This document shows, in pieces, positions 53,996-63,580 of a stretch of DNA of 64,000 nucleotides. The stretch lies in NCBI GenBank assembly GCA_050952065.1, contig JBMNKF010000001.1:248001-312000 (forward strand), given 5' to 3'. Source of the DNA: JAXGZG01 sp050952065 (GTDB lineage Bacteria; Bacillota; Sulfobacillia; Fermentithermobacillales; Fermentithermobacillaceae). The position numbers and the translations under genes were made by a program. The notes below the pieces were generated by a model. The model searched no databases. It worked only from the letters and a program-made list of their open reading frames with translations, and was not told where the DNA came from. Within the stretch, counting starts at the first letter, position 1; every line of letters starts with the position of its first letter.

Positions 53996-55461
53996 GACGC
54001 CTGGAGCCTTTGATCTTTGAAGTCTCGAGCCCTGGCCGAAAGGCTTACTCTCTTCCGGAACTAGAGGTACCCGAAGTCCCTGTGGATGCGCTTCTTCCCA
54101 AGGATGAGATTAGGCAGGAGGCACCGGGACTTCCGGAGGTTGCTGAGATCGACCTGGTGCGCCACTTCACCCGGCTATCTCAGCTGAACCACGGTGTAGA
54201 TATCGGCTTCTACCCGCTTGGCTCGTGTACCATGAAGTACAACCCCAAGATCAACGAGGAAGTAGCCAACCTTCCAGGCTTTACAGACATACACCCCTAC
54301 GCTCCAGCGGAGTCGGTACAGGGCGCATTGGAACTCATGTACAACCTACAGAAGTACCTGGCAGAGATAGCAGGTATGGATGAGGTCAGTCTTCAGCCTG
54401 CCGCGGGAGCTCACGGGGAATTGACCGGAATCAGCATCATCAGAGCCTATCATGCGTCCCGGAACGACAGTTCCAGGACCAAGATCCTTGTTCCCGATGC
54501 GTCTCACGGTACAAATCCGGCTTCCGGCGCTTTGGGCGGTTTTCAGACAGTAACCATCCCGTCCGATTCCAGAGGTGGCGTCGATATAGAAGCATTGGAG
54601 AAAGTGATGGACGAGACTGTTGCGGGGCTCATGCTCACGAACCCTAACACGCTCGGACTTTTCGAAGAGAACATCCAGAGAATTGAGGAAATCGTCCACG
54701 GAAAAGGCGGGCTTCTGTATTACGACGGCGCTAATGCCAACGCCATCCTGGGTATCTGCCGACCGGGGGACATGGGATTTGACGTCTTGCATTTTAACTT
54801 GCACAAGACGTTCGCTACGCCTCACGGAGGCGGTGGTCCGGGTTCCGGTCCGGTGGCGGTCAAGAAACGGCTGGCGCCGTTCCTGCCGGTTCCAATTGTA
54901 GTCAAGGACGGCGAGACCTACCGTCTCGACTACGACAGGCCCGAGTCCATAGGCCAGATGAGGTCGTTCTACGGGAACTTCCTGGTCATGGTCAAGGCGT
55001 ATGCCTATATTCGGTCCATCGGGCCTGACGGACTCAGAAAGGTTAGCGAAGATGCCGTCTTGAACGCCAACTACATTATGCGTCGAATAACGGAGCACTA
55101 CGATCTGCCTTACGATCGCCACTGCATGCACGAGTTTGTGGTGTCGCCTAAGCGCATCAAGAAGGAGACTGGGGTCCACACTATGGACATATCCAAGCGC
55201 CTTCTAGACTACGGTGTGCATCCGCCTACCAACTACTTCCCGCTTATCGTTGACGAGGCTATCATGATCGAGCCCACGGAGACAGAGTCCAAGGAGACTT
55301 TGGACTTTTTTGCCGAAGCTATGCTCGAGATCGCCAAGGAAGCCTATAGGGATCCCGAAAAGCTCAAGGCCGCGCCTCACACCACGGTAGTGGGCAGGCT
55401 AGATGAAGCGGGAGCGGCCAAAAACCCAAGGCTCCGCTGGACGCCGGACGTGGCCGACTAG
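53992..55461 (+). CDS. gcvPB: Glycine dehydrogenase (decarboxylating) subunit 2
   Basis: PLP-bearing half of the P protein, 489 residues, intact. FYPLGSCTMKYNPKINE near residue 75, QPAAGAHGELTG near 133, DASHGTNPAS, and the PLP-lysine region NLHKTFATPHGGGGPG near 265. Decarboxylates glycine and loads the aminomethyl group on H protein. ATGA overlap with gcvPA. A 13-bp perfect hairpin follows. Confidence 0.95.
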   Translation: MRRLEPLIFEVSSPGRKAYSLPELEVPEVPVDALLPKDEIRQEAPGLPEVAEIDLVRHFTRLSQLNHGVDIGFYPLGSCTMKYNPKINEEVANLPGFTDIHPYAPAESVQGALELMYNLQKYLAEIAGMDEVSLQPAAGAHGELTGISIIRAYHASRNDSSRTKILVPDASHGTNPASGALGGFQTVTIPSDSRGGVDIEALEKVMDETVAGLMLTNPNTLGLFEENIQRIEEIVHGKGGLLYYDGANANAILGICRPGDMGFDVLHFNLHKTFATPHGGGGPGSGPVAVKKRLAPFLPVPIVVKDGETYRLDYDRPESIGQMRSFYGNFLVMVKAYAYIRSIGPDGLRKVSEDAVLNANYIMRRITEHYDLPYDRHCMHEFVVSPKRIKKETGVHTMDISKRLLDYGVHPPTNYFPLIVDEAIMIEPTETESKETLDFFAEAMLEIAKEAYRDPEKLKAAPHTTVVGRLDEAGAAKNPRLRWTPDVAD

Positions 55462-55525
55462 GTGAACCGGTCTTGCTTGGCGTTTGTGCACCGGTAGACG
55501 AGAAACGAGGATGCTAAGTGGGATG

Positions 55526-55559
55526 CCGTCGGGAGAAGGCCACGTGCTTCTCCCGACGG
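55526..55559. terminator. Strong hairpin at the end of the gcv operon
   Basis: CCGTCGGGAGAAG (55526-55538) and CTTCTCCCGACGG (55547-55559) form a perfect 13-bp stem with an 8-nt loop. The following bases are AATACTCTAG, without a T-run, so it may act as an mRNA 3' end or a Rho-dependent/processing element rather than a standard terminator. It separates gcv from the lip genes. Confidence 0.55.
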
Positions 55560-55599
55560 AATACTCTAGCCAACCGCGCAGTTAGATAGACAGCGTCCG

Positions 55600-56523
55600 G
55601 TGTGTGCTAAGGGTTTTCATGTCGGGAGGAGAGAGGAGATCCGGCCCCTGACGACAGGACTAGAGACATATCTGAACAAGGCCTATAGAGCCAGATGCAC
55701 CGCCCGCCCTAATGTCCTGATGGCAGTTTATCCAGTCAAGACCTTGGCCGTAAGCGTAACAGGGGCGGCGTGCTCTCTCGGGTGTTCACATTGCGGCGGG
55801 CACTATCTCCGCCACATGGTGGACATTAAGAACCTCGAGGCCCGACTACAGTGGCAGAAGCCATCGAGTCTGCTAATCTCCGGTGGTTGCGATTCAACTG
55901 GTCAAGTGCCTCTGGCATCTTGCCTTGAGCAGGTGAAAAACCTGGGAGAATTCAGACTCAATGTTCACCCGGGTGTATGCGATCAACAGGCGGCCCAGAA
56001 GATCGCTCGTCTGGCCACGGTGGTTTCCTTCGACTTTGTCATCGACGACCAAGCGATCTCCCAAGCTTTCAAGGGCACCTGGACCCAAGAGGACTACATC
56101 AGGGCTTTAAGGGCTCTCGCGAGCGGACAAGCCGAAGTGGTCCCCCACATTCTTGTGGGATTGAGAAAAGGGGCCGTTGTTGGTGAGTATGAGGCGCTGG
56201 ATTTCCTTTTTTCCGAAGGAGTAACGAGAGTCATCTTCATTGTGTTCATACCCACCAAAGGGACTCTTTGGGAGAAAGTGCCTGCCCCTCCAGTAGAGGA
56301 TGTGGCCAAGCTGTTGGCGTGGACCAGGGTAAAGCGCCCGTCCTTGGATATATCCTTGGGCTGCATGAGGCCCACCGGCCAGTATAGAAGGGACCTGGAC
56401 ACCCTGGCTGTCTTGGCCGGTGTCGATAGGATAGTCATGCCTCACCCCCAGGCGCTGGCTTTGGCAGAATCCAAGGGCTTCCGCATCGTTAGGAGAGAAG
56501 AGTGTTGTGCATTTGATCGGTAG
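55600..56523 (+). CDS. lipS1: Radical SAM protein, probable lipoyl synthase subunit LipS1
   Basis: About 307 residues with an early C-x3-C-x2-C motif (ACSLGCSHCGGHY near residue 57) for the SAM-binding 4Fe-4S cluster, SGGCDSTG, and further cysteines (VHPGVCD; SLGCMRP). It is directly followed by a second radical-SAM gene, LipM, LpdA and after the gcv genes, the context of the two-protein lipoyl synthase LipS1/LipS2 known from archaea and some bacteria, which inserts two sulfurs into protein-bound octanoyl. No classical LipA (with its second CxxxxxC cluster motif) is in the window. Start uncertain: GTG 55600 lacks a ribosome site; a CTG at 55648 follows GAGGAG. Confidence 0.72.
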   Translation: MCAKGFHVGRREEIRPLTTGLETYLNKAYRARCTARPNVLMAVYPVKTLAVSVTGAACSLGCSHCGGHYLRHMVDIKNLEARLQWQKPSSLLISGGCDSTGQVPLASCLEQVKNLGEFRLNVHPGVCDQQAAQKIARLATVVSFDFVIDDQAISQAFKGTWTQEDYIRALRALASGQAEVVPHILVGLRKGAVVGEYEALDFLFSEGVTRVIFIVFIPTKGTLWEKVPAPPVEDVAKLLAWTRVKRPSLDISLGCMRPTGQYRRDLDTLAVLAGVDRIVMPHPQALALAESKGFRIVRREECCAFDR

Positions 56524-57514
56524 GGTTGGAGTGTCGTTAGGGACAGCGGTGTTGTTGGGATTCTCCAAAGGCACTTTAATGGAGGTGCCCAAGACAGCTC
56601 ATTTCTTGTTGGGGGCCAAGTGTGTTAATGATTGCGCCTTCTGTTCGCAGGCCAGAAGCTCACGAAGCCTGCCCAATCAGCTGTCCCGCGTAGTCTGGCC
56701 CGACTATTCCTGGCGCCAGTTGGAAGGTCCCTTAGAAGCTGCGCTGCGGGACGGTGTTTTCCGCAGGGTGTGTGCCCAGACCGTCGATAGTCCGCAAGGT
56801 ATGCAGATTGCCTTGGACTTCATTCGGAGAGTACGCAACATGTGTCCGGGAGTTCCCATCAGCGCGTGTGCTTCACCTTATTCATTGTCTAGAGTCAGGG
56901 CCTTCTTCGAAGCAGGCGCCACAAATGTCGGACTTCCCATAGATGCCGTCACTCCCGGTGCCTATGCCAGAGTCAAGAAGGGTTCTATAGATCTTGCCTG
57001 GAGAGTCTTGTACAAGGCTTCGGAACGGTGGCCGGGGAGGATATCCACCCACTTCATAGTCGGATTGGGCGAGACCGAGGAGGAAATGGTTCGAGCTTTG
57101 GCAAGAGCGAAGGAGAAGGGTATTGTTGCGGGCATGTTTTCGTTCACCCCGGTTAGAGGAACCGAGATGGAAACGGTTCCGCCTCCAGAGGTCTCTCACT
57201 ACAGAAGAGTCCAACTAGCCGCTTACTTCTTGAGACGAGGCGGAGATGTGGAAGCAATAGAGTTCCGAGCCGGCAAGATCTGCAGGATCGCGGTGGAGGA
57301 TCCAGTGGTGCAAGAAGAGATCCAACAGGGTCGGCCCTTTATGACCTCGGGGTGTCCCGACTGCAACAGACCCTACTATAATGAGCGTCCCGGTCAGGTT
57401 ATGATGAACTTTCCGAGGGAACTCGGCCCGGCCGAGGCAAGAGAGAGCCTGCTAGCAAGCGGTCTCTTGTCGGATGGCTACCGGTTGACGTGGGATGGAG
57501 GGCAATCTCGGTGA
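56507..57514 (+). CDS. lipS2: Biotin synthase-like radical SAM protein, probable lipoyl synthase subunit LipS2
   Basis: 335 residues with the C-x3-C-x2-C cluster motif KCVNDCAFCSQA near residue 39, GLPIDAVTPG, and a late Cys pair in SGCPDCNRPYYNERPG that could bind an auxiliary cluster. Overall resembles BioB but lacks its [2Fe-2S] set. It overlaps lipS1 by 17 nt and lipM by 4 nt, so the three are coupled. The ATG at 56579 (AAAGG 7 nt upstream) is an alternative start. With LipS1 it is predicted to convert octanoyl-H protein to lipoyl-H protein. Confidence 0.72.
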   Translation: MHLIGRVGVSLGTAVLLGFSKGTLMEVPKTAHFLLGAKCVNDCAFCSQARSSRSLPNQLSRVVWPDYSWRQLEGPLEAALRDGVFRRVCAQTVDSPQGMQIALDFIRRVRNMCPGVPISACASPYSLSRVRAFFEAGATNVGLPIDAVTPGAYARVKKGSIDLAWRVLYKASERWPGRISTHFIVGLGETEEEMVRALARAKEKGIVAGMFSFTPVRGTEMETVPPPEVSHYRRVQLAAYFLRRGGDVEAIEFRAGKICRIAVEDPVVQEEIQQGRPFMTSGCPDCNRPYYNERPGQVMMNFPRELGPAEARESLLASGLLSDGYRLTWDGGQSR

Positions 57515-58401
57515 GAGTCAGATATATCTCCGACGGGCCTTTAAAAGGCCAGTACAACATGGGGATTGATGAGGCGATCCAGAGGGCAGTGGGGAGAGGA
57601 GAAGTGCTTCCCACAGTCCGGTTCTATCAGTGGGATCCGGCCTGTCTATCCCTGGGGTACTTCCAGGATGTCAATAGAGAAGTAAACCTTGCAGGACTAC
57701 GAGAGGCAAAGGTGGACCTTGTGAGAAGGTCCACGGGAGGCAAAGCGGTTCTTCACGATGACGAGTTGACCTACAGTGTCGTCATCCTCGAGAAGGATTT
57801 GCGGGGTTCTGTCTTGGAGACCTACTGCGAAATATCCAGAGCTTTGGCGGAAGGGCTGCGGCGTCTCGGCCTACCGGCACAGATGGCCGCACTCGAACGC
57901 GGGGTATCTGCCAGAGATCCTCGGTTCCGTCAGGCGGCCTGCTTTTCGGCTCCGTCTTGGTTCGAAATCACCGTCCATCAAAAGAAGATCATAGGTTCTG
58001 CCCAGAATCGGAAGAACGGTGTGATTCTGCAGCACGGATCCATTCCCTTTCATTTCGATGCCCAGAAGCTAGTTGGATGCTTGCGGACTTCGTCCCAAGA
58101 ACACGCTTCCAGGGCAGCTCTAATGTTGGCTCGCAAGGCTTTGGGAGTATCCCAAGCCCTGGGACGGGAAGTCTCTAGAAAGGAATTGGAAGCGGCCATC
58201 TGCACAGGGTTCGAAGCGATGCTGGGCTGGGAAATCGAGCCGGGCGAGTTGACTGCCTCAGAACGATCTGAGAGCGCCCGGCTAGCGGAGGAGAAGTACG
58301 GCAGCCGCAAATGGACCATGGAGAGAGGCAAGCTAAACGAGGAACTATATCGGCGCTGGCAATTTGAGGGGGGCTTATGGTGTTCGACGTCATTGTCATA
58401 G
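57511..58401 (+). CDS. lipM: LipM-type octanoyltransferase / lipoate-protein ligase family
   Basis: 296 residues from GTG (GTGA overlap with lipS2; GGAGGG 8 nt upstream). Family words: NMGIDEAI, RFYQWDPACLSLGYFQ, VRRSTGGKAVLHDDELTYSV, and ACFSAPSWFEI, whose Cys is the acyl-enzyme Cys of LipM, then KKIIGSAQNRKNGVILQHGSIP. LipM transfers octanoate from acyl carrier protein to GcvH, the first step of lipoate assembly. Overlaps lpdA by 25 bp. Confidence 0.83.
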   Translation: MRVRYISDGPLKGQYNMGIDEAIQRAVGRGEVLPTVRFYQWDPACLSLGYFQDVNREVNLAGLREAKVDLVRRSTGGKAVLHDDELTYSVVILEKDLRGSVLETYCEISRALAEGLRRLGLPAQMAALERGVSARDPRFRQAACFSAPSWFEITVHQKKIIGSAQNRKNGVILQHGSIPFHFDAQKLVGCLRTSSQEHASRAALMLARKALGVSQALGREVSRKELEAAICTGFEAMLGWEIEPGELTASERSESARLAEEKYGSRKWTMERGKLNEELYRRWQFEGGLWCSTSLS

Positions 58402-59774
58402 GAGGCGGCCCCGGGGGTTACGTGGCCGCCATAAGGGGAGCTCACTTGGGTGGAAAGGTTGCGTTGGTGGAAGGGGCCAAATTGGGAGGCACATGTCTCA
58501 ACGTTGGTTGCATCCCGACTAAGGCTCTTGTGCACTCGGCCCACACGCTCAATGCAGTAAAGGATACAGCCAGATTCGGGGTAGTGGCCGGCGAACCGCG
58601 ACTGGATCTTTCTCTGGTGATGGCCCACAAAGACCAAACCGTCAAGCAGCTTGTTGCGGGGGTCGAGGCGCTTGTGAAGCGGAATGGAATCCAAGTGTAC
58701 GAAGGTTGGGCGAAGGTGCCCTCCCCCGGGATAGTTGAAGTGCAGGGGAGAGATGGCTCGATCACCACCCTGGAGAGCAAAAGCATAATCTTGGCAACCG
58801 GTTCCTCTCCCCGGTCGCTCCCTCTGTCTTCAGAGAGTCTGTCTAACACTGTGTCGTCAGACGACGCTTTGGGTTTCGACGAGGTTCCGAAGAATCTCGT
58901 GGTTATTGGCGGGGGCGTACTGGGTGTGGAATTTGCCTGCATTTGGAACGCTTTTGGGTCAAGAGTCGACATCATAGAACTAATGCCCAAGATTCTACCG
59001 GTCGTGGACGACGAGATCTCCCGGCGTTTGACCAGTCTACTCAAGAGAAAGGGCATCACCGTGAATCTAGAGACACAAGTCAGGGAGATCCGTCAAGAAG
59101 GTCAAGAGAAGGTTGTCTTGGCTGACACCAAGTACGGCAAGACTAAGGAGTTCAGGGCGGACAAAGTGCTTTTGGCGGTGGGAAGGGAGCCCAATTTCGG
59201 CGGAATTGACCTGGACGCTTTGGGAATTCGTCACCATAGACGCGGCATTGAGGTTAATGACAAGATGGAGACCAGCGTACCCGGTATCTACGCCGTGGGC
59301 GATGTGGTGGGGAGAACCTTTTTGGCTCACGGAGCGTCTGCTGAAGGCTTGGTGGCTATGGAGAACATACTGGGGAGCCCGACATCTATGGATTATTCAG
59401 TGGTCCCGTCTTGCGTGTTCTCCATCCCCGAGTGTGCGTCTGTGGGTATTACCGAATCCGCGGCCAGGGAGCAAGGGTTTGACGTCGTGGTCTCGAAGTT
59501 CCCGTTCGGCGCCAACGGGCGGGCCCTCTCGATGGGGGAGACGGAAGGCTTTGTAAAGATTGTAGGAGACCGGGCCACCGGAAGGATCTTGGGCATGCAT
59601 ATTCTGGGGCCCCATGCTGATGACCTCATCCACGAAGGTGCTCTTGCATTGAAAGCGAACCTTACCGCCAACCAAGTAGCGGACATGATTCACGCACACC
59701 CGACGCTTTCAGAGGCGGTTCAGGAAGCATTTCACGGAGTCTTGGGCAAACCCTTGCATCTAATCACAAGATAG
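58377..59774 (+). CDS. lpdA: Dihydrolipoyl dehydrogenase (L protein)
   Basis: 465-residue FAD/NAD disulfide oxidoreductase that re-oxidises dihydrolipoyl-H protein. FAD motif GGGPGGYVAAI, redox cysteines in GGTCLNVGCIPTK (about residue 37), NAD motif VVIGGGVLGVEFA, YAVGDVVG, and the late active-site His-Glu in HPTLSEAV. ATG within GAGGGGGGCTT; reading overlaps lipM. Part of the glycine/lipoate unit. Confidence 0.95.
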   Translation: MVFDVIVIGGGPGGYVAAIRGAHLGGKVALVEGAKLGGTCLNVGCIPTKALVHSAHTLNAVKDTARFGVVAGEPRLDLSLVMAHKDQTVKQLVAGVEALVKRNGIQVYEGWAKVPSPGIVEVQGRDGSITTLESKSIILATGSSPRSLPLSSESLSNTVSSDDALGFDEVPKNLVVIGGGVLGVEFACIWNAFGSRVDIIELMPKILPVVDDEISRRLTSLLKRKGITVNLETQVREIRQEGQEKVVLADTKYGKTKEFRADKVLLAVGREPNFGGIDLDALGIRHHRRGIEVNDKMETSVPGIYAVGDVVGRTFLAHGASAEGLVAMENILGSPTSMDYSVVPSCVFSIPECASVGITESAAREQGFDVVVSKFPFGANGRALSMGETEGFVKIVGDRATGRILGMHILGPHADDLIHEGALALKANLTANQVADMIHAHPTLSEAVQEAFHGVLGKPLHLITR

Positions 59775-59797
59775 ACTCCTATGAAAGGTAGGTAACT

Positions 59798-61045
59798 ATG
59801 CGAAATCAATTGAGAAGTCTCTCCGTGACCGACCCGGAGATCTACTCGGCAATCGAAGCTGAGAAGAAAAGACAGATGGATGTCATCGAGTTGATAGCCT
59901 CAGAGAATCTCGTTTCGCGGGCGGTTCTCGAAGCCGCAGGCAGCGTAATGACCAATAAATACGCCGAAGGCTATCCGAGACGTCGCTATTACGGCGGTTG
60001 TCAGTTTGTGGATGTGGCTGAGGAACTGGCAAGAGAAAGGGCAAAGACCATTTTTGGGGCGGAGCACGCAAACGTGCAACCTCATTCTGGCGCCCAGGCC
60101 AATACCGGGGTGTACTTTGCCGCCATTAAGCCCCAAGACACCGTCTTGGGTATGAACCTTGCCCACGGCGGACACTTGACTCACGGTAGCCCGGTAAACA
60201 TTTCCGGGAAGTATTTCAAATTTGTGGCTTACGGAGTAGACAAGAAGACCGAGAGGATCGACTATGACGCGGTTAGGAAGATAGCAAAGGAGTGTAGGCC
60301 CGCGCTAGTCGTGGCAGGTGCCAGTGCCTATCCTCGTATCATTGATTTTGCCAGTTTCCGGGAAATAGCCGACGAAGTCGGAGCCCTCCTCATGGTGGAC
60401 ATGGCCCACATAGCGGGTTTGGTGGCGGCGGGACTTCATCCTTCGCCTGTACCTTACGCTCAGTTTGTGACCACTACCACTCACAAGACTCTTAGGGGCC
60501 CCAGGGGCGGTTTGATCCTCTGCACCCAGGAGTGGGCTCAGCGCATCGACAAAGCGATTTTCCCGGGCATTCAAGGCGGTCCTCTTATGCATATCATTGC
60601 CGCCAAAGCAGTGGCGTTCAAAGAAGCGTTGGAGCCGTCGTTCAAGGCCTATCAGGAGCAAATCCTGAAGAACGCCAAGGTGTTGGCGGACGAGCTCATG
60701 TCCAGAGGTTACAGACTGGTTTCTGGAGGAACTGACAATCACCTGATGCTGGTTGATTTGAGCGACAAGGGGATTACGGGAAGGCAGGCGGAGGAAGCTC
60801 TTGACGAAGTTGGAATCACGGTTAACAAGAACGGCATTCCCTTCGACACGAAGAAGCCTACAGTGACCAGCGGCATTCGCATCGGTACTCCTGCCGTTAC
60901 CACCAGAGGTATGAAGGAAGACGATATGAAGGTGATTGCGGATCTGATCGACCGGGCCCTTTCATCCATAGGAGATGAAAAAGAAAAAGCGAGAGTTTCG
61001 GCAGATGTCGCCGCCTTGACAGTGAAGTATCCGTTTTACTTGTAG
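59798..61045 (+). CDS. glyA: Serine hydroxymethyltransferase
   Basis: 415-residue PLP enzyme interconverting serine and glycine with tetrahydrofolate. Seen: ELIASENLVSRAV, NKYAEGYPRRRYYGGC, the PLP-lysine motif TTTTHKTLRGPRGG near residue 226, and GTDNHLMLVDL. ATG with AGGTAGG upstream. 24 bp after lpdA, it completes glycine-serine-one-carbon interconversion with the gcv genes. Confidence 0.96.
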   Translation: MRNQLRSLSVTDPEIYSAIEAEKKRQMDVIELIASENLVSRAVLEAAGSVMTNKYAEGYPRRRYYGGCQFVDVAEELARERAKTIFGAEHANVQPHSGAQANTGVYFAAIKPQDTVLGMNLAHGGHLTHGSPVNISGKYFKFVAYGVDKKTERIDYDAVRKIAKECRPALVVAGASAYPRIIDFASFREIADEVGALLMVDMAHIAGLVAAGLHPSPVPYAQFVTTTTHKTLRGPRGGLILCTQEWAQRIDKAIFPGIQGGPLMHIIAAKAVAFKEALEPSFKAYQEQILKNAKVLADELMSRGYRLVSGGTDNHLMLVDLSDKGITGRQAEEALDEVGITVNKNGIPFDTKKPTVTSGIRIGTPAVTTRGMKEDDMKVIADLIDRALSSIGDEKEKARVSADVAALTVKYPFYL

Positions 61046-61111
61046 GTTTTTCCGGTATTTCCCGATGTGATAGAATTGGCGGCGGAATGCCAATACTTGG
61101 AGGTGAATTGG

Positions 61112-62194
61112 GTGAAGGTTACTTCCGAAAGACTCGGTAAAGTCAGAGAAAGGTTGGCTCAGGAGTCTCTAGACGGGTTCCTGGTGACTAATTATGCTAA
61201 CTGGCGTTATTTGTCGGGCTTCCAAGGGCACTCCGGGAGTCTGCTTATTACCGGAACCGACGCCCTCCTCTTCACAGATTCTCGCTACGCTGAGCAGGCA
61301 GAAAAGGAAGCACCGGAGTTTTCTGTGGTGAGAACTTCCCCCGACGACGATGCCTTGAAGAAAACCGTGAAGCAAAAAGGCCTAGGCCGCCTCGGATTCG
61401 AGAAGGATTATATAACGTATTCAAACTGGGAGAAGCTCAGAGACCGCCTGGAGGGTGTCGAGCTCGTGGGGCTTTCTGGAGTCGTCGAGAAGCTTAGGAT
61501 GATCAAGACTCCCGAAGAGATCTCCAAGATAGCCAAGGCTCAGGAAATCGCGGACCAGGCATTTGGTCTTTTGACTGGAGCGATTCGGGTTGGGGCCACA
61601 GAACTGGAACTAGCCACCGAATTTGATTTTACCATGCGAAAGATGGGGTCAGAAGAAGTGGCTTTCCCACTCATAGTTGTTTCGGGGGAAAGATCGTCGC
61701 TTCCTCACGGGGTCCCTACCAATAAGCCCTTGGAAGACGGGGATTTCGTCACGTTTGATTTCGGCGCGACCTACGACGGATACCGTTCGGACGAGACCCG
61801 AACCTTCGTCATGGGGCATCTAGATGCAAGGCATGACGAGATATACAATGTGGTGCTCAAGGCTCAAATGGCTGCCGTGGACAAGGTTGGACCCGGCGTT
61901 CCCGCCAGAGAAATCGACCTTACGGGACGGCGCATAATAGAAGACGCGGGCTACGGCGAGTATTTCGGACACGGGATCGGCCATGGAGTAGGTCTGAATG
62001 TGCACGAGGGGCCGTCAGTTGCAAGGAAGTCTGAAGATATCTTGGCTCCCGGCATGGTCATAACGGTTGAGCCTGGTATATATATACCGGGGTTTGGCGG
62101 CGTCAGAATCGAGGACCTGGTACTTGTGACCGAGGATGGCCACAGGGTGTTGTCGGCAAGTCCAAAAGAACTGACGGTACTTGATCCCAGGTAA
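61112..62194 (+). CDS. M24-family Xaa-Pro aminopeptidase
   Basis: 360 residues from GTG (GGAGGTG 6 nt upstream). Creatinase-like N-domain (DGFLVTNYANWRYLSGFQG) and pita-bread catalytic domain with the five metal ligands: FDFGATYDGYRSDETRT (two Asp), GHGIGHGVGLNVHEGP (His), TVEPGIYI (Glu), RIEDLV (Glu). Removes N-terminal residues before proline. Directly upstream of efp, the usual Bacillota arrangement. Confidence 0.92.
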   Translation: MKVTSERLGKVRERLAQESLDGFLVTNYANWRYLSGFQGHSGSLLITGTDALLFTDSRYAEQAEKEAPEFSVVRTSPDDDALKKTVKQKGLGRLGFEKDYITYSNWEKLRDRLEGVELVGLSGVVEKLRMIKTPEEISKIAKAQEIADQAFGLLTGAIRVGATELELATEFDFTMRKMGSEEVAFPLIVVSGERSSLPHGVPTNKPLEDGDFVTFDFGATYDGYRSDETRTFVMGHLDARHDEIYNVVLKAQMAAVDKVGPGVPAREIDLTGRRIIEDAGYGEYFGHGIGHGVGLNVHEGPSVARKSEDILAPGMVITVEPGIYIPGFGGVRIEDLVLVTEDGHRVLSASPKELTVLDPR

Positions 62195-62254
62195 GTTCCA
62201 CACCGTTTGGGCGGTCGTGAGGCTTGGCTAGGGGAAGTAGAGAGGGTTGAACAC

Positions 62255-62812
62255 ATGATATCAACGAACGATTTCCGTACAGGAGTGACAGTGCAGATCG
62301 ATGGCCAGCCGTGGATCGTAGTGGATTTTCAACACGTTAAGCCAGGCAAAGGGTCGGCTTTCGTGAGAGCAAGAATCAAGAACGTGCTTACCGGGAATGT
62401 GTTGGAACGCACGTTTAACGCAGGCGAGAAGCTGCCCAGGGCCCATATCGAAAAGCGCGAGGCTCAGTATCTGTACAGCATGGGTGACGACTACACGTTC
62501 ATGGATACCGAGACTTACGATCAGATAGTCATCTCAAAGGACGACGTGGGAAACGGCGTCATTTATCTCGTAGAGAACATGAGCGTGTCGATTCTGAGTT
62601 ATGATAACAGGGTGATCGGGGTGGAGATCCCCAACTTTGTGGAACTGGTCGTTACTGATACGGAGCCGGGGTTCAAAGGGGATACTGCTACCGGCGGAAC
62701 CAAACAGGCGACTCTAGAGACAGGCGCGGTCGTTAAGGTGCCGTTGTTTATCAGTGTAGGCGATAAGATTAAAGTCGATACCAGGACCAACACCTACATA
62801 GAGAGGGTTTAG
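62255..62812 (+). CDS. efp: Translation elongation factor P
   Basis: 185-residue EF-P with three OB-like domains. ISTNDFRTG at the start, the loop VKPGKGSAFVRARIKN near residue 30 with the modifiable Lys, and a C-terminal VDTRTNTYIERV. Relieves ribosome stalling at polyproline. ATG 62255 with GAGGG 8 nt upstream. Follows the Xaa-Pro aminopeptidase. Confidence 0.97.
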   Translation: MISTNDFRTGVTVQIDGQPWIVVDFQHVKPGKGSAFVRARIKNVLTGNVLERTFNAGEKLPRAHIEKREAQYLYSMGDDYTFMDTETYDQIVISKDDVGNGVIYLVENMSVSILSYDNRVIGVEIPNFVELVVTDTEPGFKGDTATGGTKQATLETGAVVKVPLFISVGDKIKVDTRTNTYIERV

Positions 62813-62881
62813 CTCTGGATTGGGTTTTGATCTGGCGCATAGTCCGGCTTCTAGAATCCAAGTCAAAGGAGGAGCAAAGGG

Positions 62882-63337
62882 ATGTCTGACCTTAAAGAGA
62901 GGGTTTCGTATTTGCAGGGATTGGTTGAGGGTCTCGAGATTTCTGAGACCACCAAGGAAGGCAAAGCAATCAAGGTTATCTGCGATGTTCTAAGAGAGAT
63001 GGCGCAGGTGGTCGAGGAGGTCATGGAGGCTCAAGACGACCTTCAGGACTACGTTGACTCCCTGGACGACGATCTCGCCGACGTTGAGAAAGAAGTCTAC
63101 GGTGAGGAGTTCGTCGAGGTACGGTGCCCTAACTGCGGAAAGTCGATCGAGGTTGGGACATCGCTTCTAGAGGACTCGGACGTGGATATTGTCTGTCCCG
63201 AGTGCGGCGAGGAGTTCTGCTGCGATGATCTGGACTGGGACGACGATATCGATGATGATGACGATGATAGCGATGATGACGAGGGCTGCTGCGACGACGA
63301 TGGCAAGCAAAAGGGATGTTGTGAAAAACACAGGTAG
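62882..63337 (+). CDS. CD1247-type acidic zinc-ribbon protein
   Basis: 151 residues. N-terminal coiled-coil-like region (RVSYLQGLVEGLEISETTKEGK to about residue 70) typical of CD1247 N-terminal-domain proteins of Bacillota, a zinc ribbon formed by CPNCG and CPECG (about 80-108), and a tail of almost uninterrupted Asp/Glu with CC pairs, ending GCCEKHR. ATG with AAAGGAGG upstream. Function unknown; often near efp in Bacillota. Confidence 0.8.
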   Translation: MSDLKERVSYLQGLVEGLEISETTKEGKAIKVICDVLREMAQVVEEVMEAQDDLQDYVDSLDDDLADVEKEVYGEEFVEVRCPNCGKSIEVGTSLLEDSDVDIVCPECGEEFCCDDLDWDDDIDDDDDDSDDDEGCCDDDGKQKGCCEKHR

Positions 63338-63580
63338 GGAATAGGAAACACCTGTAAGCCCTTCCGTCGTGGGCTCGGTGCGATATGCGGGAGTTCAGCG
63401 GAGGGGCTTTTCTCATTTCGACGGGCCTAGTCTTAAGAATTCCCCCATCTGTACTTGTCCTTTTCCCAAGAAGAAGACGGTGTGCAAGCGTGTCTCAAGG
63501 ATCAGACAAGAAGGTACAGGCGATGATCCTGGCGAATGTCGGTTATCATGGGAAGAGCGACAAATAAGGACAGATAGTGC

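Noticed and set aside
55526..55559. Boundary repeat of a mobile element
   Set aside because: Single perfect hairpin without target duplication, transposase or second copy nearby; a transcript end is more likely.
63129..63416. Minus-strand His/Arg-rich frame opposite the CD1247-type gene
   Set aside because: Mirror image of the GAC/GAT-rich acidic tail, not a gene.
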